Source of the DNA: Rhodoglobus sp.
GTDB lineage: Bacteria; Actinomycetota; Actinomycetes; Actinomycetales; Microbacteriaceae
Reading direction: 5' to 3'
Length of the DNA stretch: 64,000 nt
Assembly (NCBI GenBank): GCA_025463605.1
Contig: JAODAV010000006.1
Span: 92,530-156,529, forward strand
Positions 34,324 to 44,282 of this stretch are shown here, one piece after another. Both the position numbers and the translations under genes were made by a program. The notes beneath the pieces were generated by a model. The model was given only the letters and a program-made list of their open reading frames with translations. It ran no database searches and was not told where the DNA came from. Each line of letters begins with the position of its first letter. Positions within the stretch are counted from its first letter, which is position 1.

Positions 34324-36673
34324 CTGAGCCCCCTGGGCTCGGCGCGGGCAGCCATGACGCGAACAACGACCGCGGGAACAGCGCCGCCACCAGCCGCCGA
34401 ACGATTCCCGCCCGGCGCCGCAGCGATCGGCACACGATGGTGAGGTCGTGCGGGTCCGGATTGCCGGTCTGCTCCGCAAACGCCTCCGTCTCGAGGGCCG
34501 TGCGCAACCGCGCGAGAGCACGCTGACCGTCGTCGTCAAGGTGATCGGCGAGGTCTCCACTGAGCTGCCGTGGCGTTCGGGCGTCGCTCGTGCGCAGGCC
34601 GAGGTCATCCGCGAGATCACGCAACTCGTCCCAGGCGGCGAGAGCGGAGCCTCGCGCCGTCTCCGCCTCACGGCGCTTCCGCCGCACGGCCCGCACCACC
34701 GACGGCGCAACGAGGAGCGCCACGAGAATGGCGAGGGCAACCCACCACCACTGCACCGACATCGTCGCGCCGGGAGTCGTCGCGCCCGGCGCCGACTGCT
34801 CCTCCGGGGGAAGCGACGGTGCTGCACTCGGCGTGGCCGTCGGCGCCGATGTGGTCGCGGGAATCGGTACCGATTCGTCCACGTCGGGGGTTGCCGGATC
34901 ATCCTGCGCCTGCGGAGCGAACTCGGGCACGGCACCGCGCCCCGGTGTCGGTTCGAAGCGAACCCAGCCGATGCCGGCGAAGTACAGTTCCGGCCACGCG
35001 TGAAGATTCATCGTCGTCACGCGGTACTCGACGAGACGGCCGGAGTCATCGGTGAGCGCTTCTCCGGGGGTGAACCCGACGGCGACTCGTGCCGGGATTC
35101 CGAGAGTGCGCGCCATCGATGCCATCGCAGAGGAGAAGTGCACGCAATACCCGGACTTGGCCTCGAGGAACGCTGCAAGCACGCTCGCCCCCGAGCCGTC
35201 GTAGCCCTGCTCGACCGGTGCTTGTTCCGAGTAGGTGAACTCGCCGGCGCGGAAGAAGTCTTGTAACGCGAGCGCCTTGTCGTAGTTTGTCGTGGCTTCT
35301 GCGACCACTTCAGTCGCCGTCGCGCCCACAACGGCGGGGAGGTCGTCTGGCACCTGCAGGTAGCGCTCGAGTCCCGGTTCCACGATCGTTCCGGCAGCGG
35401 TCAACTGCTCGATCGAGGGGGCGATGAGCACGCTTCGCACCGTGTACTCCTGGCCGCGGGCGTTCGACCGATCGGAGCGGATGGCGAGTGCATCCGGTTC
35501 CCAGCCCCAGTCGCCGACGAGACCTGTGACGCTCGCGGGGGCGTACGGCGCGGGCAGCCATTGGGTGCCGATGTTGGAGACGACGATGTCGGTGCTGACC
35601 TCACTGCGGGGCACCGTCTCGCCGAGACCCGGTGCAGCGCCGATCGCATCCATGCTGTTCTCCGGGATGACCTCGATTGCGGTCGGCGCCCACGCCGTGC
35701 CGGTGAAATCGTCCAGGGCGGTGAGTCGCAGGTACTGCCCCGTGAGCGCCGTCGTCGTGTAGGTGAGGGCCAGGCTCGGGTCCCCTTGACGCAGGTCGTC
35801 GCCCAGGTTGACGATCGGGTTGATTCCGGTGGTGACGATGCCTGCTGGTCCGCTCGACGCAGTTCGCGGCTGAACACTCGGCAGCACGAGGGGCAGTAGC
35901 AGGGCGGACGCAAGTGCCACCGAGGCAATACCGAGAGCAGTCGCTCGACCCGCCGGTCTGGATCGTACGAGCAGAATAGCGACCCACGCGGCCGCGGTGA
36001 GGGTGAACAGGAACGGGTCGTTGAGTTCTGCGTTCACGAAACTCGGAACCAGAAGCAGCACGATGAGTGGGACTCCCGTGAAGGCGGGTGCGCGTGCGGC
36101 GAAAGCGAGGGTGTCCATCACGAACGCGATCGCGGCAACGCCGAGGCACAGCAAGTAGACAATCCCCTGGCTCGCATTGGCCGGAATGCCCTGGGTCGCG
36201 ATCGACTCGGACCCGGCGGCTTCGATCTCGCGGAACGTGCCGAGCGTGTCGAAGGTGGGGATGAGGCCGAGAAGCGCGTTCTGCGGCGAGAAGAGCAGTG
36301 TCATCGTCATGACCGCTGCGAGGAATGCCGCGAGCGTGCCCCACCCTTTGTGTCTCGCGAAAGATCGAACGATCCCACCCGCGGCCAGCACGATCGTCGC
36401 AACGAGCATGAGCACGAACCACCAGGCGACGTCCGCGACCACGCTGTGCAGGCTCGCTGCAGCGAGACCGATGGACAGCAGGATGAGCCCGCTCATCACC
36501 CAGTCGGACGCGAGGTTCTCGCCGCCGGTACTCGCCGACGGGTCCCAGGTTTTTGGCTGGTCCCGGTTCGCCCCTAGGCGCACGTCACTTCTTACGCTCG
36601 AGCCCCGGCCACGAGCCCGGCTCGCGTCTCGCCCTGCGTCCCGTCGCACTGTCATCGGCTCACGCGTTTCCAC
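34307..36673 (-). CDS. Transglutaminase-like membrane protein (TgpA / DUF3488 type)
   Basis: This 788-residue protein has a cluster of about six to seven N-terminal membrane helices (about 50-260) and an extracellular transglutaminase-like core. The catalytic Cys is in SGYCVHFSSAMASMARTLG and the His in TMNLHAWPELYFAG. A Thr/Pro-rich linker, one more membrane helix and a cytoplasmic C-terminal domain follow. The partners upstream are DUF58 and MoxR proteins, a common trio thought to process or cross-link cell-surface proteins. GTG 36673 overlaps the DUF58 gene; ATG 36655 is an alternative. Confidence 0.9.
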   Translation of the reverse strand: METREPMTVRRDAGRDASRARGRGSSVRSDVRLGANRDQPKTWDPSASTGGENLASDWVMSGLILLSIGLAAASLHSVVADVAWWFVLMLVATIVLAAGGIVRSFARHKGWGTLAAFLAAVMTMTLLFSPQNALLGLIPTFDTLGTFREIEAAGSESIATQGIPANASQGIVYLLCLGVAAIAFVMDTLAFAARAPAFTGVPLIVLLLVPSFVNAELNDPFLFTLTAAAWVAILLVRSRPAGRATALGIASVALASALLLPLVLPSVQPRTASSGPAGIVTTGINPIVNLGDDLRQGDPSLALTYTTTALTGQYLRLTALDDFTGTAWAPTAIEVIPENSMDAIGAAPGLGETVPRSEVSTDIVVSNIGTQWLPAPYAPASVTGLVGDWGWEPDALAIRSDRSNARGQEYTVRSVLIAPSIEQLTAAGTIVEPGLERYLQVPDDLPAVVGATATEVVAEATTNYDKALALQDFFRAGEFTYSEQAPVEQGYDGSGASVLAAFLEAKSGYCVHFSSAMASMARTLGIPARVAVGFTPGEALTDDSGRLVEYRVTTMNLHAWPELYFAGIGWVRFEPTPGRGAVPEFAPQAQDDPATPDVDESVPIPATTSAPTATPSAAPSLPPEEQSAPGATTPGATMSVQWWWVALAILVALLVAPSVVRAVRRKRREAETARGSALAAWDELRDLADDLGLRTSDARTPRQLSGDLADHLDDDGQRALARLRTALETEAFAEQTGNPDPHDLTIVCRSLRRRAGIVRRLVAALFPRSLFASWLPAPSPGGSATPAG

Positions 36674-38015
36674 GTGCCCGTCCGGTCTCTACTACGACGG
36701 CCTCCCAGGCGGCGGCGTGGTCGTCATCCGCTCGAACGGGAACGACGAGCCACCCTGCATCCGCGAGCCGCTCGGCGATCTGGGGCGCCGATGCCGGAAC
36801 CCCGAAGGAGCGGTCGAGCATGTCGAGGGCCGATGTGTTGCGCACCATGAATGCGACCGCGAGTTCGCCGGGAGGACGTTGCCTCAGCAGCCACTCCAGT
36901 GTCTCCGGTTCGGGGGTGCCCACGATCGCGACGACCGGACCGTTCGCCCCGCGCTGTCGTTCGGCACCCCCCGTTCGTCGAACCGAGATGGTGTCGGCCA
37001 GCTCGATTGCGGCGAGGTTGGACAGGAACTCTTCGTCGCCCCACGTGCGGCGGCGGCCCTGGCCGACGGACTCCAGTTGGGGAAGTGCGGTCTCATCGAT
37101 GGTCACGAGGAAGCCCATCCGGCGCAAGTGCACGGCAACCGATGCAAGCATGCGCACAACCCACTCGAATGCTGGGCTCTCGGCGTCGTCATCCTCATCG
37201 GTTGACGCGTCACGGTACCCCGCGCGGCGAGTGTCGACGATGATCCGTGCTTCGGGGAAGGAGCGTTGTTCCTCCTGGCGCACCATGAGGTCGCCGTGGC
37301 GTGCTGTGGCGCGCCAATGCACTCGCCGCATGGCATCGCCTGCACGGTATTCGCGCGTCATCGAGTCGTCGTCGTCACCGGTGGCGCGGCGTTGCACGAG
37401 TCGCGCTTCGCCGTCACCGGCGGGCATCGTGAGTCCCGTTTCGGCGAGGGGAACCACTTCCGGTGTGACGATCACCGGTTGGGGTTCGCCCGCGAGAAGC
37501 GAACTCGCGGCGAGGCCGAGGCCATCACCGAGGTCGATGTTCATGGGACCGATGGGGAAGATCCCCCGGCGCGGTGGTGTGAGCTCGTAGCTGAGAGTTA
37601 CCAAATTGCCGCGGGTCGCGAAACGCGGGCCGCGCACCTGGAGCGACGGCAGGTCGCCCTCTTCCGTGACGCCGGGTCGCCATGGCACCGTGTCCGCCCA
37701 GCGGGCGCGCATGCTCTTGCGTGGGGCGAGGTTGCGTACCGCGAGCGTGACTGTGGCAGTGCTTCCTGCCGGGATGACGTGCGGTGTGAAACTGCGTGCA
37801 ACCGAGAGTTTGGGGCGGCGCACCCTCACCACGATCACAGCGATGATGGGAAGGGCGCCGAGCAGCACCGCGATGTAGAGCAATTCGTGACGCCCGCCCC
37901 CGTAGGCGGCGACGAAGCAGACGAAGGATGCCCCCAGGAACGCCCAACCTCGAAGTGTGAGTCGCACCCCGCCCAGTGTCAACGCGGTGAGGCGGTTCAG
38001 TGCGCGGGGTGGCAT
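36660..38015 (-). CDS. DUF58 domain-containing membrane protein
   Basis: This 451-residue protein has two N-terminal helices and a cytoplasmic DUF58 domain. The hallmark is DAMRRVHWRATARHGDLMVR, in the region after residue 230. ATG 38013-38015 is 17 bp after the MoxR stop; an open frame continues to 38246 but lies inside the moxR gene. DUF58 proteins pair with MoxR ATPases and have a von Willebrand-like fold. It overlaps the transglutaminase start by 14 bp. Confidence 0.88.
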   Translation of the reverse strand: MPPRALNRLTALTLGGVRLTLRGWAFLGASFVCFVAAYGGGRHELLYIAVLLGALPIIAVIVVRVRRPKLSVARSFTPHVIPAGSTATVTLAVRNLAPRKSMRARWADTVPWRPGVTEEGDLPSLQVRGPRFATRGNLVTLSYELTPPRRGIFPIGPMNIDLGDGLGLAASSLLAGEPQPVIVTPEVVPLAETGLTMPAGDGEARLVQRRATGDDDDSMTREYRAGDAMRRVHWRATARHGDLMVRQEEQRSFPEARIIVDTRRAGYRDASTDEDDDAESPAFEWVVRMLASVAVHLRRMGFLVTIDETALPQLESVGQGRRRTWGDEEFLSNLAAIELADTISVRRTGGAERQRGANGPVVAIVGTPEPETLEWLLRQRPPGELAVAFMVRNTSALDMLDRSFGVPASAPQIAERLADAGWLVVPVRADDDHAAAWEAVVVETGRARGNA

Positions 38016-38031
38016 GGCCGGGCCGTGGGAC

Positions 38032-39063
38032 TCAGGCGCGACCGGCGGAGCCGAGGGACACCGGGGTGTCCGCGACGATGCGCGCGATGATGTCGGGCAC
38101 GCTTCCGCCGGAGAGAACAGAACTGCCGGCTCCCGCTCGTCGGGCGGCGATGAGGCGGTGGCCCAGCACGGGAATGGCAAGCGCGTCGATGTCGTCGGGG
38201 AGAACGAAGTCACGGCCGTCGAGTGCTGCTCGGGCTTTGGACGCACGCACCAGTTGAAGTGTTGCCCGTGGGCTCGCTCCGAGTCTCAGTTCACGGTCTT
38301 CGCGCGTCGCTTGGGCGATCGCCACCGCGTACTGCTCGACTGCGCGGCTCGCGTAGACGCTTCGGGTGGTTGCGATCATGTCGGCGAGGTCGCTTCCGGT
38401 GACGACCGGCTCGACAGCGAGAAGCGGACTCGACGTCTCCCTCGTGCGGAGCATCGCGAGCTCGGCCCCGGCATCCGGGTAGCCCATGGAGATGCGAGCC
38501 ATGAAGCGGTCGCGCTGGGCTTCGGGTAGCGGGTAGGTGCCTTCCATCTCGATCGGGTTCTGTGTGGCGACGACGATGAACGGTGTTGCGAGTTGGTAAC
38601 TGCGGCCGTCGACGGTGACTTGGCCTTCTTCCATGCTCTCGAGAAGTGCGGACTGGGTCTTGGGGCTCGCACGGTTGATTTCATCGCCGATGACGATGTT
38701 GGCGAAGACGGGTCCCGGCTTGAATTCGAACTCGCGTGTCGCCTGGTTGTACACGGATACGCCGGTGATGTCGGCCGGCAGCAGGTCGGGTGTGAACTGG
38801 ATGCGTGACACCGAGCAGTCGACACTTCTCGCGAGTGCGCGGGCCAGCATCGTCTTGCCGACGCCGGGAACGTCTTCGATGAGCAGGTGGCCCTCGGCGA
38901 GCAGGACGGTCAGTGCCATTTCGACGGCTTCGCGTTTTCCGTCGATTACCGTCTCGACGGAGGTCAGGATTGCGCGTGTTTTTGCGTAGAAGACATCGCG
39001 TGGCATCACCGGAGCGAGGGCGCCATCGCTGCCCGCCTGAACATTCGTCGGCAAACTGTCCAC
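38032..39063 (-). CDS. MoxR family AAA+ ATPase
   Basis: This 343-residue AAA+ ATPase has Walker A EDVPGVGKTMLARAL, Walker B IVIGDEINRASPKTQ and the MoxR sensor segment VATQNPIEMEGTYPLPEAQ. It would act as a chaperone-like remodelling ATPase for the DUF58 and transglutaminase-like partners. GTG 39061-39063 starts the gene. It is first in the operon. Confidence 0.92.
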   Translation of the reverse strand: MDSLPTNVQAGSDGALAPVMPRDVFYAKTRAILTSVETVIDGKREAVEMALTVLLAEGHLLIEDVPGVGKTMLARALARSVDCSVSRIQFTPDLLPADITGVSVYNQATREFEFKPGPVFANIVIGDEINRASPKTQSALLESMEEGQVTVDGRSYQLATPFIVVATQNPIEMEGTYPLPEAQRDRFMARISMGYPDAGAELAMLRTRETSSPLLAVEPVVTGSDLADMIATTRSVYASRAVEQYAVAIAQATREDRELRLGASPRATLQLVRASKARAALDGRDFVLPDDIDALAIPVLGHRLIAARRAGAGSSVLSGGSVPDIIARIVADTPVSLGSAGRA

Positions 39064-39184
39064 TCCGTGAGTCTGCCAGACATAGTGAAGGGGTCACACT
39101 GTGAGTTCGCCGTGCGTGCGGGGCTGGTGGTGGGCGAGCCCTGGAGTGTCCGCTGACACAGCCCGCAACCCGCCCATCTCCTTG

Positions 39185-39264
39185 TGCGCGTTGCCGCCCG
39201 CGGCCGGGGCGCGCTGGCGTGCGTCGCAGCTCGTCATGCGCGTTGCCACTCGCGGCTGGCGCGC
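39185..39264. repeat. Duplicated copy of the 3' end of the DUF222-HNH gene
   Basis: The last coding bases at 39237-39264 (TGCGCGTTGCC, then CGCGGC, then GGCGCGC) recur imperfectly at 39185-39214, just after the gene. Only a few bases differ and two are inserted. This is either a small tail duplication or a hairpin-free 3' element. Confidence 0.5.
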
Positions 39265-40598
39265 ATAGTGACCTGTCGCGCCCGCACGGGATTGCGCGTA
39301 GGGAGGTGCACTTCGGGCCCTCCCCGCTCGGGTGGCGGCAGCGCGACATAGGTCTCCCCGCGCTTCTCGATGCGCCACCCCTGGTTGTGCACCATGAGGT
39401 GATGGAACCGGCATAGCAGAATGCCGTTATCGAGCGAGGTTTCGCCCTGGTCTCGCACCCACTCATCAGCGTGGTGCGCCTCACACCAGGAGGGCGGCCG
39501 ATCGCACCCGGCGAACCGGCATCCACCGTCGCGAGCGGCCAGGGCGGTGCGTTGCCGGTCGGTGTAAGTGCGTTGGGCCCGCCCTACATCGATGGACTTT
39601 TCACCGTCGAACAGGATCGGCACGGCGCCGGCGCTGCACGCGAGCCGGCGAGCAGTCGCGATCGTGACGCCGACCGTCTGCCCTTCGATGTGGGCGACAC
39701 CGACTCCGCCCTCGAATTCCGCCCGGTCCACGTGAATGCTCACAGCGGGGCGGCGCTGGGCGTAGATCCTGCCGGTGTCAGCGGCACCCGCGATTCGGAT
39801 CATCTCGACGAAGGCGTCGTGGAGCAGCTGGTCGGTCGTGCGCGGGTCGTCCATGATCGCTTGGGCGCGCTTCGCGGCCGCAGGATCGACGAATCGCGGC
39901 CCGCCTCTGCGCGGGGACGTCACGAGATCGAATGCATCGGAGACGAGTGCGGCCGACTCCGGGTCGAGGAGACCGCTCAGCCGCGTCATGCCATCGGATT
40001 GCAGGTGAAGCTTGAGGTACCGGCGCTCGCGCAGTTGATCCTCACGCTCGGCCACTCCTGCGCGGTCAAGCGCATCGCGGAGTGCTCTCGCTTGAGCCGC
40101 GAGCCGACGCACCGGAACCAACGGGACCATCGGCAGGAGCAGGTCGACGACGTCGGCGAGCGCATCCGCTGACACTGTCTCGGATGGCTCCCCGAGGCCC
40201 GAGCGGATCGCGTCGGCCGCGATGACGGAGAGTTCGCCCACGGATACCGCTGTAGTCACCGACTCGAGCCACGCGGGGCCGTGGTCGGGCGACGAGGGGT
40301 CGTCCACGCTCAACAGCTCGCCCACGCGCACCATCGCTCGAGCCTCGGCCGGTGTGACACCTGCAAGCTGCTCGACCAATTGCTCGGCAGAGCGCGCCCC
40401 TTCGCGCTGCGCGAGCCCCGAGTATCCGAGTTCGCGGGTGGATCGGCGTGCCACCTCGGCAGCTACGAGTGCGGCCCCCGCGTCGACTCGCCGCCGGACC
40501 GCCGCGAAGTCCCGTTGGCGCTGCTGCAACTGCACGTCAGTGAGCTCCCCGAGACCCGACGATGGTGGCACCACCACAGCTCCGGACGGGAAAGACAT
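39234..40598 (-). CDS. DUF222 / HNH endonuclease domain protein (REP13E12 type), SOS-controlled
   Basis: This 454-residue protein has an N-terminal DUF222 region (about 1-300) and a C-terminal HNH module: CRFAGCDRPPSWCEAHHADE followed by LLCRFHHLMVHNQGW. Two CxxC-like cysteine pairs bind the structural metal. HNH proteins cut DNA; the role of this family is unknown. The start at 40598 lies 17 bp after a perfect 20-bp LexA-type palindrome, so it should be DNA-damage inducible. A paralogue is at 46286. Confidence 0.88.
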   Translation of the reverse strand: MSFPSGAVVVPPSSGLGELTDVQLQQRQRDFAAVRRRVDAGAALVAAEVARRSTRELGYSGLAQREGARSAEQLVEQLAGVTPAEARAMVRVGELLSVDDPSSPDHGPAWLESVTTAVSVGELSVIAADAIRSGLGEPSETVSADALADVVDLLLPMVPLVPVRRLAAQARALRDALDRAGVAEREDQLRERRYLKLHLQSDGMTRLSGLLDPESAALVSDAFDLVTSPRRGGPRFVDPAAAKRAQAIMDDPRTTDQLLHDAFVEMIRIAGAADTGRIYAQRRPAVSIHVDRAEFEGGVGVAHIEGQTVGVTIATARRLACSAGAVPILFDGEKSIDVGRAQRTYTDRQRTALAARDGGCRFAGCDRPPSWCEAHHADEWVRDQGETSLDNGILLCRFHHLMVHNQGWRIEKRGETYVALPPPERGGPEVHLPTRNPVRARQVTMRASREWQRA

Positions 40599-40615
40599 AA
40601 TTCATGGTGACACGG

Positions 40616-40635
40616 ATTCGAACGTATGTTCGAAT
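40616..40635. promoter_or_regulatory. LexA SOS box (perfect palindrome)
   Basis: ATTCGAACGTATGTTCGAAT is a perfect 20-bp inverted repeat that contains TCGAACGTATGTTCGA, an exact match to the actinobacterial SOS box TCGAAC-N4-GTTCGA. It lies 17 bp upstream of the DUF222-HNH start. SOS control of 13E12 family genes is described for Mycobacterium tuberculosis. Confidence 0.85.
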
Positions 40636-40726
40636 GTTTTCCACAGGGCTCGGGAAGGGACTCAAGACCGGCCGCAGACGGCGACCAGAGATCTGCTACA
40701 GCTCGAGTCACCGCTCGACCCAGACC

Positions 40727-41089
40727 CTAAGCTTCGCCTTTCGCCTCTCGCCTAGCTCGAATCTCGGCCTCAAGCCGGCGAATTCGCGCCTCGTTCTCGT
40801 GGAATGCGATCTCCTTCTCCACCGCGGCATCCACATCGTCATCGTCCACAGCGAGCGGCTCCGGTTGCTCCCGACGACGCGGATCACCGAAGCTCAGTGT
40901 CTCGACGGGTTGGTCGTAGGACCTGCCCGCGACGAACCACAGGATGGATCCGATGAGAGGGAGCAGTATGACGACGATGACCCAAGCGATCTTCGGGAGA
41001 TTGCGGATGCGCGACTCGTCGCTCGTGATGATGTCGACGAGCACGAATATCGTGAGGGCGAGGAACGCGAGCGAGACCACGATCTGCAT
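40727..41089 (-). CDS. PLDc_N-domain membrane protein
   Basis: This 120-residue protein has two N-terminal hydrophobic helices separated by NLPKIAWVIVVILLPLIG, the phospholipase D nuclease N-terminal (PLDc_N) pattern. An acidic and then charged helical tail follows (from about 75, rich in Asp, Glu and Arg). It is a small membrane-anchored protein of unknown role. It is on the same strand as cofE, 9 bp downstream, so it may share its message. Confidence 0.8.
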   Translation of the reverse strand: MQIVVSLAFLALTIFVLVDIITSDESRIRNLPKIAWVIVVILLPLIGSILWFVAGRSYDQPVETLSFGDPRRREQPEPLAVDDDDVDAAVEKEIAFHENEARIRRLEAEIRARREAKGEA

Positions 41090-41098
41090 GTGAGCATC

Positions 41099-41863
41099 CT
41101 AGGGAAGAGGCGGCCGAGTACGTCGACCCGCGTCGAAACCCTCGTCATACGCCTCTTTCGTGCCGAGACGGAACATGTCTTCGTCGGCCGGCCGCACGAT
41201 CGCCCGAGCGCCGGGGGCATCCAACGACGTCATCAGATGGCCGAGACCGCGCACGACTGCGACCGGCAGCCCACTCACCTTCCCCTTGACGAGGTCGGCG
41301 GCAGCCGCAATCTCGTCGGCGACCGCGGCGACGGTCACGTCGAGTCGTTTGCCGCCCGAGTCCATGGTGCCACGCAGGTCGTCGAGCACGTGGATGCCCG
41401 CAGCCCCGATCGCGATATCGGTCTGTCCCTGCCGCCAGGGCCGGCCGAGCGTGTCCGAGATCAGCACGCCGAGGCGCACCCCGAACCGCGATCGCAGGGC
41501 GGCTGCGAGGGCGCGAGCCGAGGCATCCGGGTCGATGGGAAGCAGCAGCACGATGCCGTCGGGCGCATTGCTCGAGTCGACCCCGGCCGCGGCGAGCACA
41601 AGCCCCAGCCGGTTCTCGACGATCCGCGTTACACCCCCGGAGTGCTCGCGCGACGCGACAACCCGCACCGTCTCCGCGGTGATCGAATCCTCCCGATCGG
41701 ATGCCCGAACCTGGCGCCCCTCGGCCTTGCTCACGATCTTCGACGTGACCGCGATGATGTCGCCGTCGAGCACGTCGGAACCCAGCGCGTCGCCGATTAC
41801 CACAGCGAGGTCATCCCCCGCCACGATCTCGGGGATGCCGTCGACGGTCCACACCTGCAGCAT
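41099..41863 (-). CDS. cofE: Coenzyme F420-0:L-glutamate ligase
   Basis: CofE adds glutamate residues to the lactyl-phosphate side chain of F420-0 with GTP. The protein is 254 residues, starting [20 protein letters not shown]. Family segments are [34 protein letters not shown] and [15 protein letters not shown]. It lacks the C-terminal nitroreductase-like domain fused in mycobacterial FbiB. ATG 41861-41863 overlaps the TGA of the LLM gene by 1 bp. An open frame upstream lies within that gene and is not conserved. Confidence 0.93.
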   Translation of the reverse strand: MLQVWTVDGIPEIVAGDDLAVVIGDALGSDVLDGDIIAVTSKIVSKAEGRQVRASDREDSITAETVRVVASREHSGGVTRIVENRLGLVLAAAGVDSSNAPDGIVLLLPIDPDASARALAAALRSRFGVRLGVLISDTLGRPWRQGQTDIAIGAAGIHVLDDLRGTMDSGGKRLDVTVAAVADEIAAAADLVKGKVSGLPVAVVRGLGHLMTSLDAPGARAIVRPADEDMFRLGTKEAYDEGFDAGRRTRPPLP

Positions 41864-42864
41864 CAACGCACCAGCCCGGGGAGCACGTCGCGGCCGAACA
41901 CTTCGATCCACTCGCGCTGGTTGCGCCCAGCGTTGTGGAGGTAGATGCGGTCGAAGCCGAGGTCGACGAACTGCTGGATGTGGGCGCGATGCCGGTCGGG
42001 ATCCGAGCTCACGAGCATCCTGCCTTCGAAGTCTTCGGCACGCACGGTGCGCGCGATCTGCTCGAGTTCGAATGGCGAGCGGATGTCTCCCTTCGGAAAC
42101 CGCATGCCCCCGTTCGGCCACTCGGTGAGGGCGTTGTGCATCGCCTCCTCGTGCGTCGGCGCCCAGCTGAGGTGGATGCGCAGCACCGTCGTGCGCGTCG
42201 TGCGGCCGACCTCTTTCGCGCCTTCGTCGAACCGCCGAAGCAGCGCGTCGACTTTCTCGACCGGGGCGGCCTCGGTGATGAGTCCGTCGACTGTGCGTCC
42301 GGCACGTTTTGCTGTGACCGGGCCGGCGGTGGCGACGAGAATCTCGGGTGCTACCTCCGGCATCGTCCACAGCCGGGTCGACTCGAGTTTGTAGAATTCT
42401 CCGTCGTGCCTCGTGTCGCGGCCGTTCAGCCCCGACACGAACAGCTTCTTGATGACGTCGACAGCCTCGAACATGCGGTTGATGCGCTCGGGCGCCTCCG
42501 GCCAGTACTGCCCCACGATGTGCTCGTTGAGCGCCTCGCCGCTGCCGAGTCCGAGCCAGTGCCGCCCCGGGTACATCGCCGCGAGCGTCGCACTCGCTTG
42601 AGCAACCATCGCCGGATGCCACCGGAACGTCGGTGCCGTCACGCCCGTACCCAGGTCTCCCGTGGTGGTCTGCCCCAACGCCGAAAGCACATTCCAGACG
42701 AAGGATGCCTGCCCCTGCTGCGGAATCCACGGCTGGAAGTGGTCGGCGGCCATGACCCCGCGGAAGCCGTGCGTCTCGGCGTGCTTCGCAAGCTCGAGGA
42801 TTTCGAGCGGGGCGAAGCGCTCCAGCATGGCGGCGTAGCCGATGTGGGCGGGGGTGGGGGGCAT
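41863..42864 (-). CDS. F420-dependent LLM class oxidoreductase (G6PDH-related family)
   Basis: This 333-residue TIM barrel is close to F420-dependent glucose-6-phosphate dehydrogenase. The F420-site residues His42 and Trp46 are in MAADHFQPW, and the catalytic Glu is in [10 protein letters not shown]. The middle part differs from true Fgd, so the substrate may be another alcohol or sugar. It is coupled to cofE, the F420 maturation enzyme. It is cytoplasmic. Confidence 0.9.
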   Translation of the reverse strand: MPPTPAHIGYAAMLERFAPLEILELAKHAETHGFRGVMAADHFQPWIPQQGQASFVWNVLSALGQTTTGDLGTGVTAPTFRWHPAMVAQASATLAAMYPGRHWLGLGSGEALNEHIVGQYWPEAPERINRMFEAVDVIKKLFVSGLNGRDTRHDGEFYKLESTRLWTMPEVAPEILVATAGPVTAKRAGRTVDGLITEAAPVEKVDALLRRFDEGAKEVGRTTRTTVLRIHLSWAPTHEEAMHNALTEWPNGGMRFPKGDIRSPFELEQIARTVRAEDFEGRMLVSSDPDRHRAHIQQFVDLGFDRIYLHNAGRNQREWIEVFGRDVLPGLVR

Positions 42865-42903
42865 GGGTCTATTCTGGCGGGTCGTGGGGCGGCGACGGTC
42901 GGG

Positions 42904-43668
42904 TCAAACCCGCGCCACCACCCACCGAAACGCGTTCCGCAGGATGTAACCGCCGCCATCCACCCGGAACGGCTGCGCCGCCTCGACCACCACCGGTCCG
43001 CGCACCGCGAGCCCCGCGGCATCCTCACCCAGCAGCACGCCGCGCACGAGGGTCTCGTCGTCGGGCGCCTTCCAGGGCACCTCGACCAGTCCCGACGAGA
43101 TCACCTGCAGCCCCGCGTCGCGCATGAGCGTCTCAAGTCCTCCGGCTGGTCGCAGGGGGCCATCGGGCAGCAGCTCCTCGTCGTCGGCCGCGGCGACCGC
43201 CGCCTCGAGAACGTTGAGGTCGTTGAGCGCCCCCTCCGCCCAGTTCGCGACGGCGACGCATCCGCCGACCGCGGTCACGCGACTCATCTCCGCGAGGGCG
43301 ATGACTGGGTCATCCGCGAACTGCAGCGCATTGAAGGCCGTGACAACGTCGAAGAACGCGTCGGGCCACGGCAGATGCTCTGCGCCTCGGAGGCGGATGT
43401 CCGCCGAAGGCACGGATGCATGGGCCAGCGACACCATGCCCGGTGCGGGATCGACGCCGAACGGCACAGCGCCGAGGGCGTGCGCCATCGCCAGGAACTC
43501 GCCGCTGCCGCATCCGACATCGAGAACTCTCGAGCCCGAGCCGACCCGGGCCTCCACGAGAACCGCTTGGCGCGCCGGGTCGGCGAACGACCCCCACAAC
43601 TCGGCCCACTCCGCGGCGACCGCCGACCAGCCGTTCTGGTCGGCGGCGTCCATATCAGCGAGCTCCAT
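42904..43668 (-). CDS. Class I SAM-dependent methyltransferase
   Basis: This 254-residue methyltransferase has motif I VLDVGCGSGEFLAMA near residue 52 and the FFDVVTAFNALQFADDP post-I region of methyltransferase 11 proteins. ATG 43666-43668 is the likeliest start (MELADMDAADQNGW). It lies 10 nt after a TATATA element, so the message may be nearly leaderless; the GTG at 43674 is an alternative. The substrate is unknown. Confidence 0.85.
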   Translation of the reverse strand: MELADMDAADQNGWSAVAAEWAELWGSFADPARQAVLVEARVGSGSRVLDVGCGSGEFLAMAHALGAVPFGVDPAPGMVSLAHASVPSADIRLRGAEHLPWPDAFFDVVTAFNALQFADDPVIALAEMSRVTAVGGCVAVANWAEGALNDLNVLEAAVAAADDEELLPDGPLRPAGGLETLMRDAGLQVISSGLVEVPWKAPDDETLVRGVLLGEDAAGLAVRGPVVVEAAQPFRVDGGGYILRNAFRWVVARV

Positions 43669-43678
43669 GTTCACAACG

Positions 43679-43684
43679 TATATA
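43679..43684 (-). promoter_or_regulatory. Putative -10 element of the methyltransferase gene
   Basis: TATATA on the minus strand is the only AT-rich hexamer in the 35-bp gap before the methyltransferase gene and lies 10 nt from its ATG. No ribosome binding site fits, which suggests a leaderless or very short leader. Confidence 0.35.
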
Positions 43685-43703
43685 TGGGGCGATGGAGACG
43701 CAA

Positions 43704-44282
43704 TCACTCCCCCGCCAGCCGCGCCGTCTCCTCGAGCCGCTCGCGGTAGGCGATCCACCAGGCCGCATCGACGTCGGGCAGGTTGTCGTTGTCGCGGCGG
43801 AGTCCGGCAGCGCCGTCGATGAGCTCCCGCACGATGTCGGCGTGGCCCGCGTGGCGGTTGAACTCCGCAATCATGTGCACGAGGATCTGGTGCAGCGTAA
43901 CCGGGTTGCGGTCGTCCGGCCACCAGGGAACTCGACCCGTCGCATCCAGGTCGAGCGCTTCGATCGTCGCATCGGCGTGGGCATTCACCCGTTCGAAGAG
44001 GTCGAGGATGCTCCGGCGCGACTCATCGAGGGTCGCCCACATGTCGGCGTTGGGCTCTGCGCTCTCGTCGAACCACGGAAACGTCTGCGGGAACGGCCGA
44101 CCGAAGATGTCGCCGAGGTAGCCGGCTTCGACGCTCGCGACGTGCTTGACGATGCCGAGCAGGTTCGTACCCGTGGGTACGAGCGGCCGGCGCGCGTCAT
44201 ACTCGGAGAGGCCGTCGAGCTTCCACAGCAAGGCCTCCCGCGCGGTGCGCAGGTATCGGTGCAGGGTCTGCTTCTGGCTCAC
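43704..44282 (-). CDS. DinB / DUF664 family protein
   Basis: This 192-residue four-helix DinB-like protein has histidines at the usual metal positions ([15 protein letters not shown] near 50 and [17 protein letters not shown] near 145). The family includes mycothiol- or bacillithiol-dependent transferases. The GTG start at 44282 overlaps the fgd TGA (GTGA), so it is coupled to the F420-dependent glucose-6-phosphate dehydrogenase gene. Function unknown. Confidence 0.87.
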   Translation of the reverse strand: MSQKQTLHRYLRTAREALLWKLDGLSEYDARRPLVPTGTNLLGIVKHVASVEAGYLGDIFGRPFPQTFPWFDESAEPNADMWATLDESRRSILDLFERVNAHADATIEALDLDATGRVPWWPDDRNPVTLHQILVHMIAEFNRHAGHADIVRELIDGAAGLRRDNDNLPDVDAAWWIAYRERLEETARLAGE

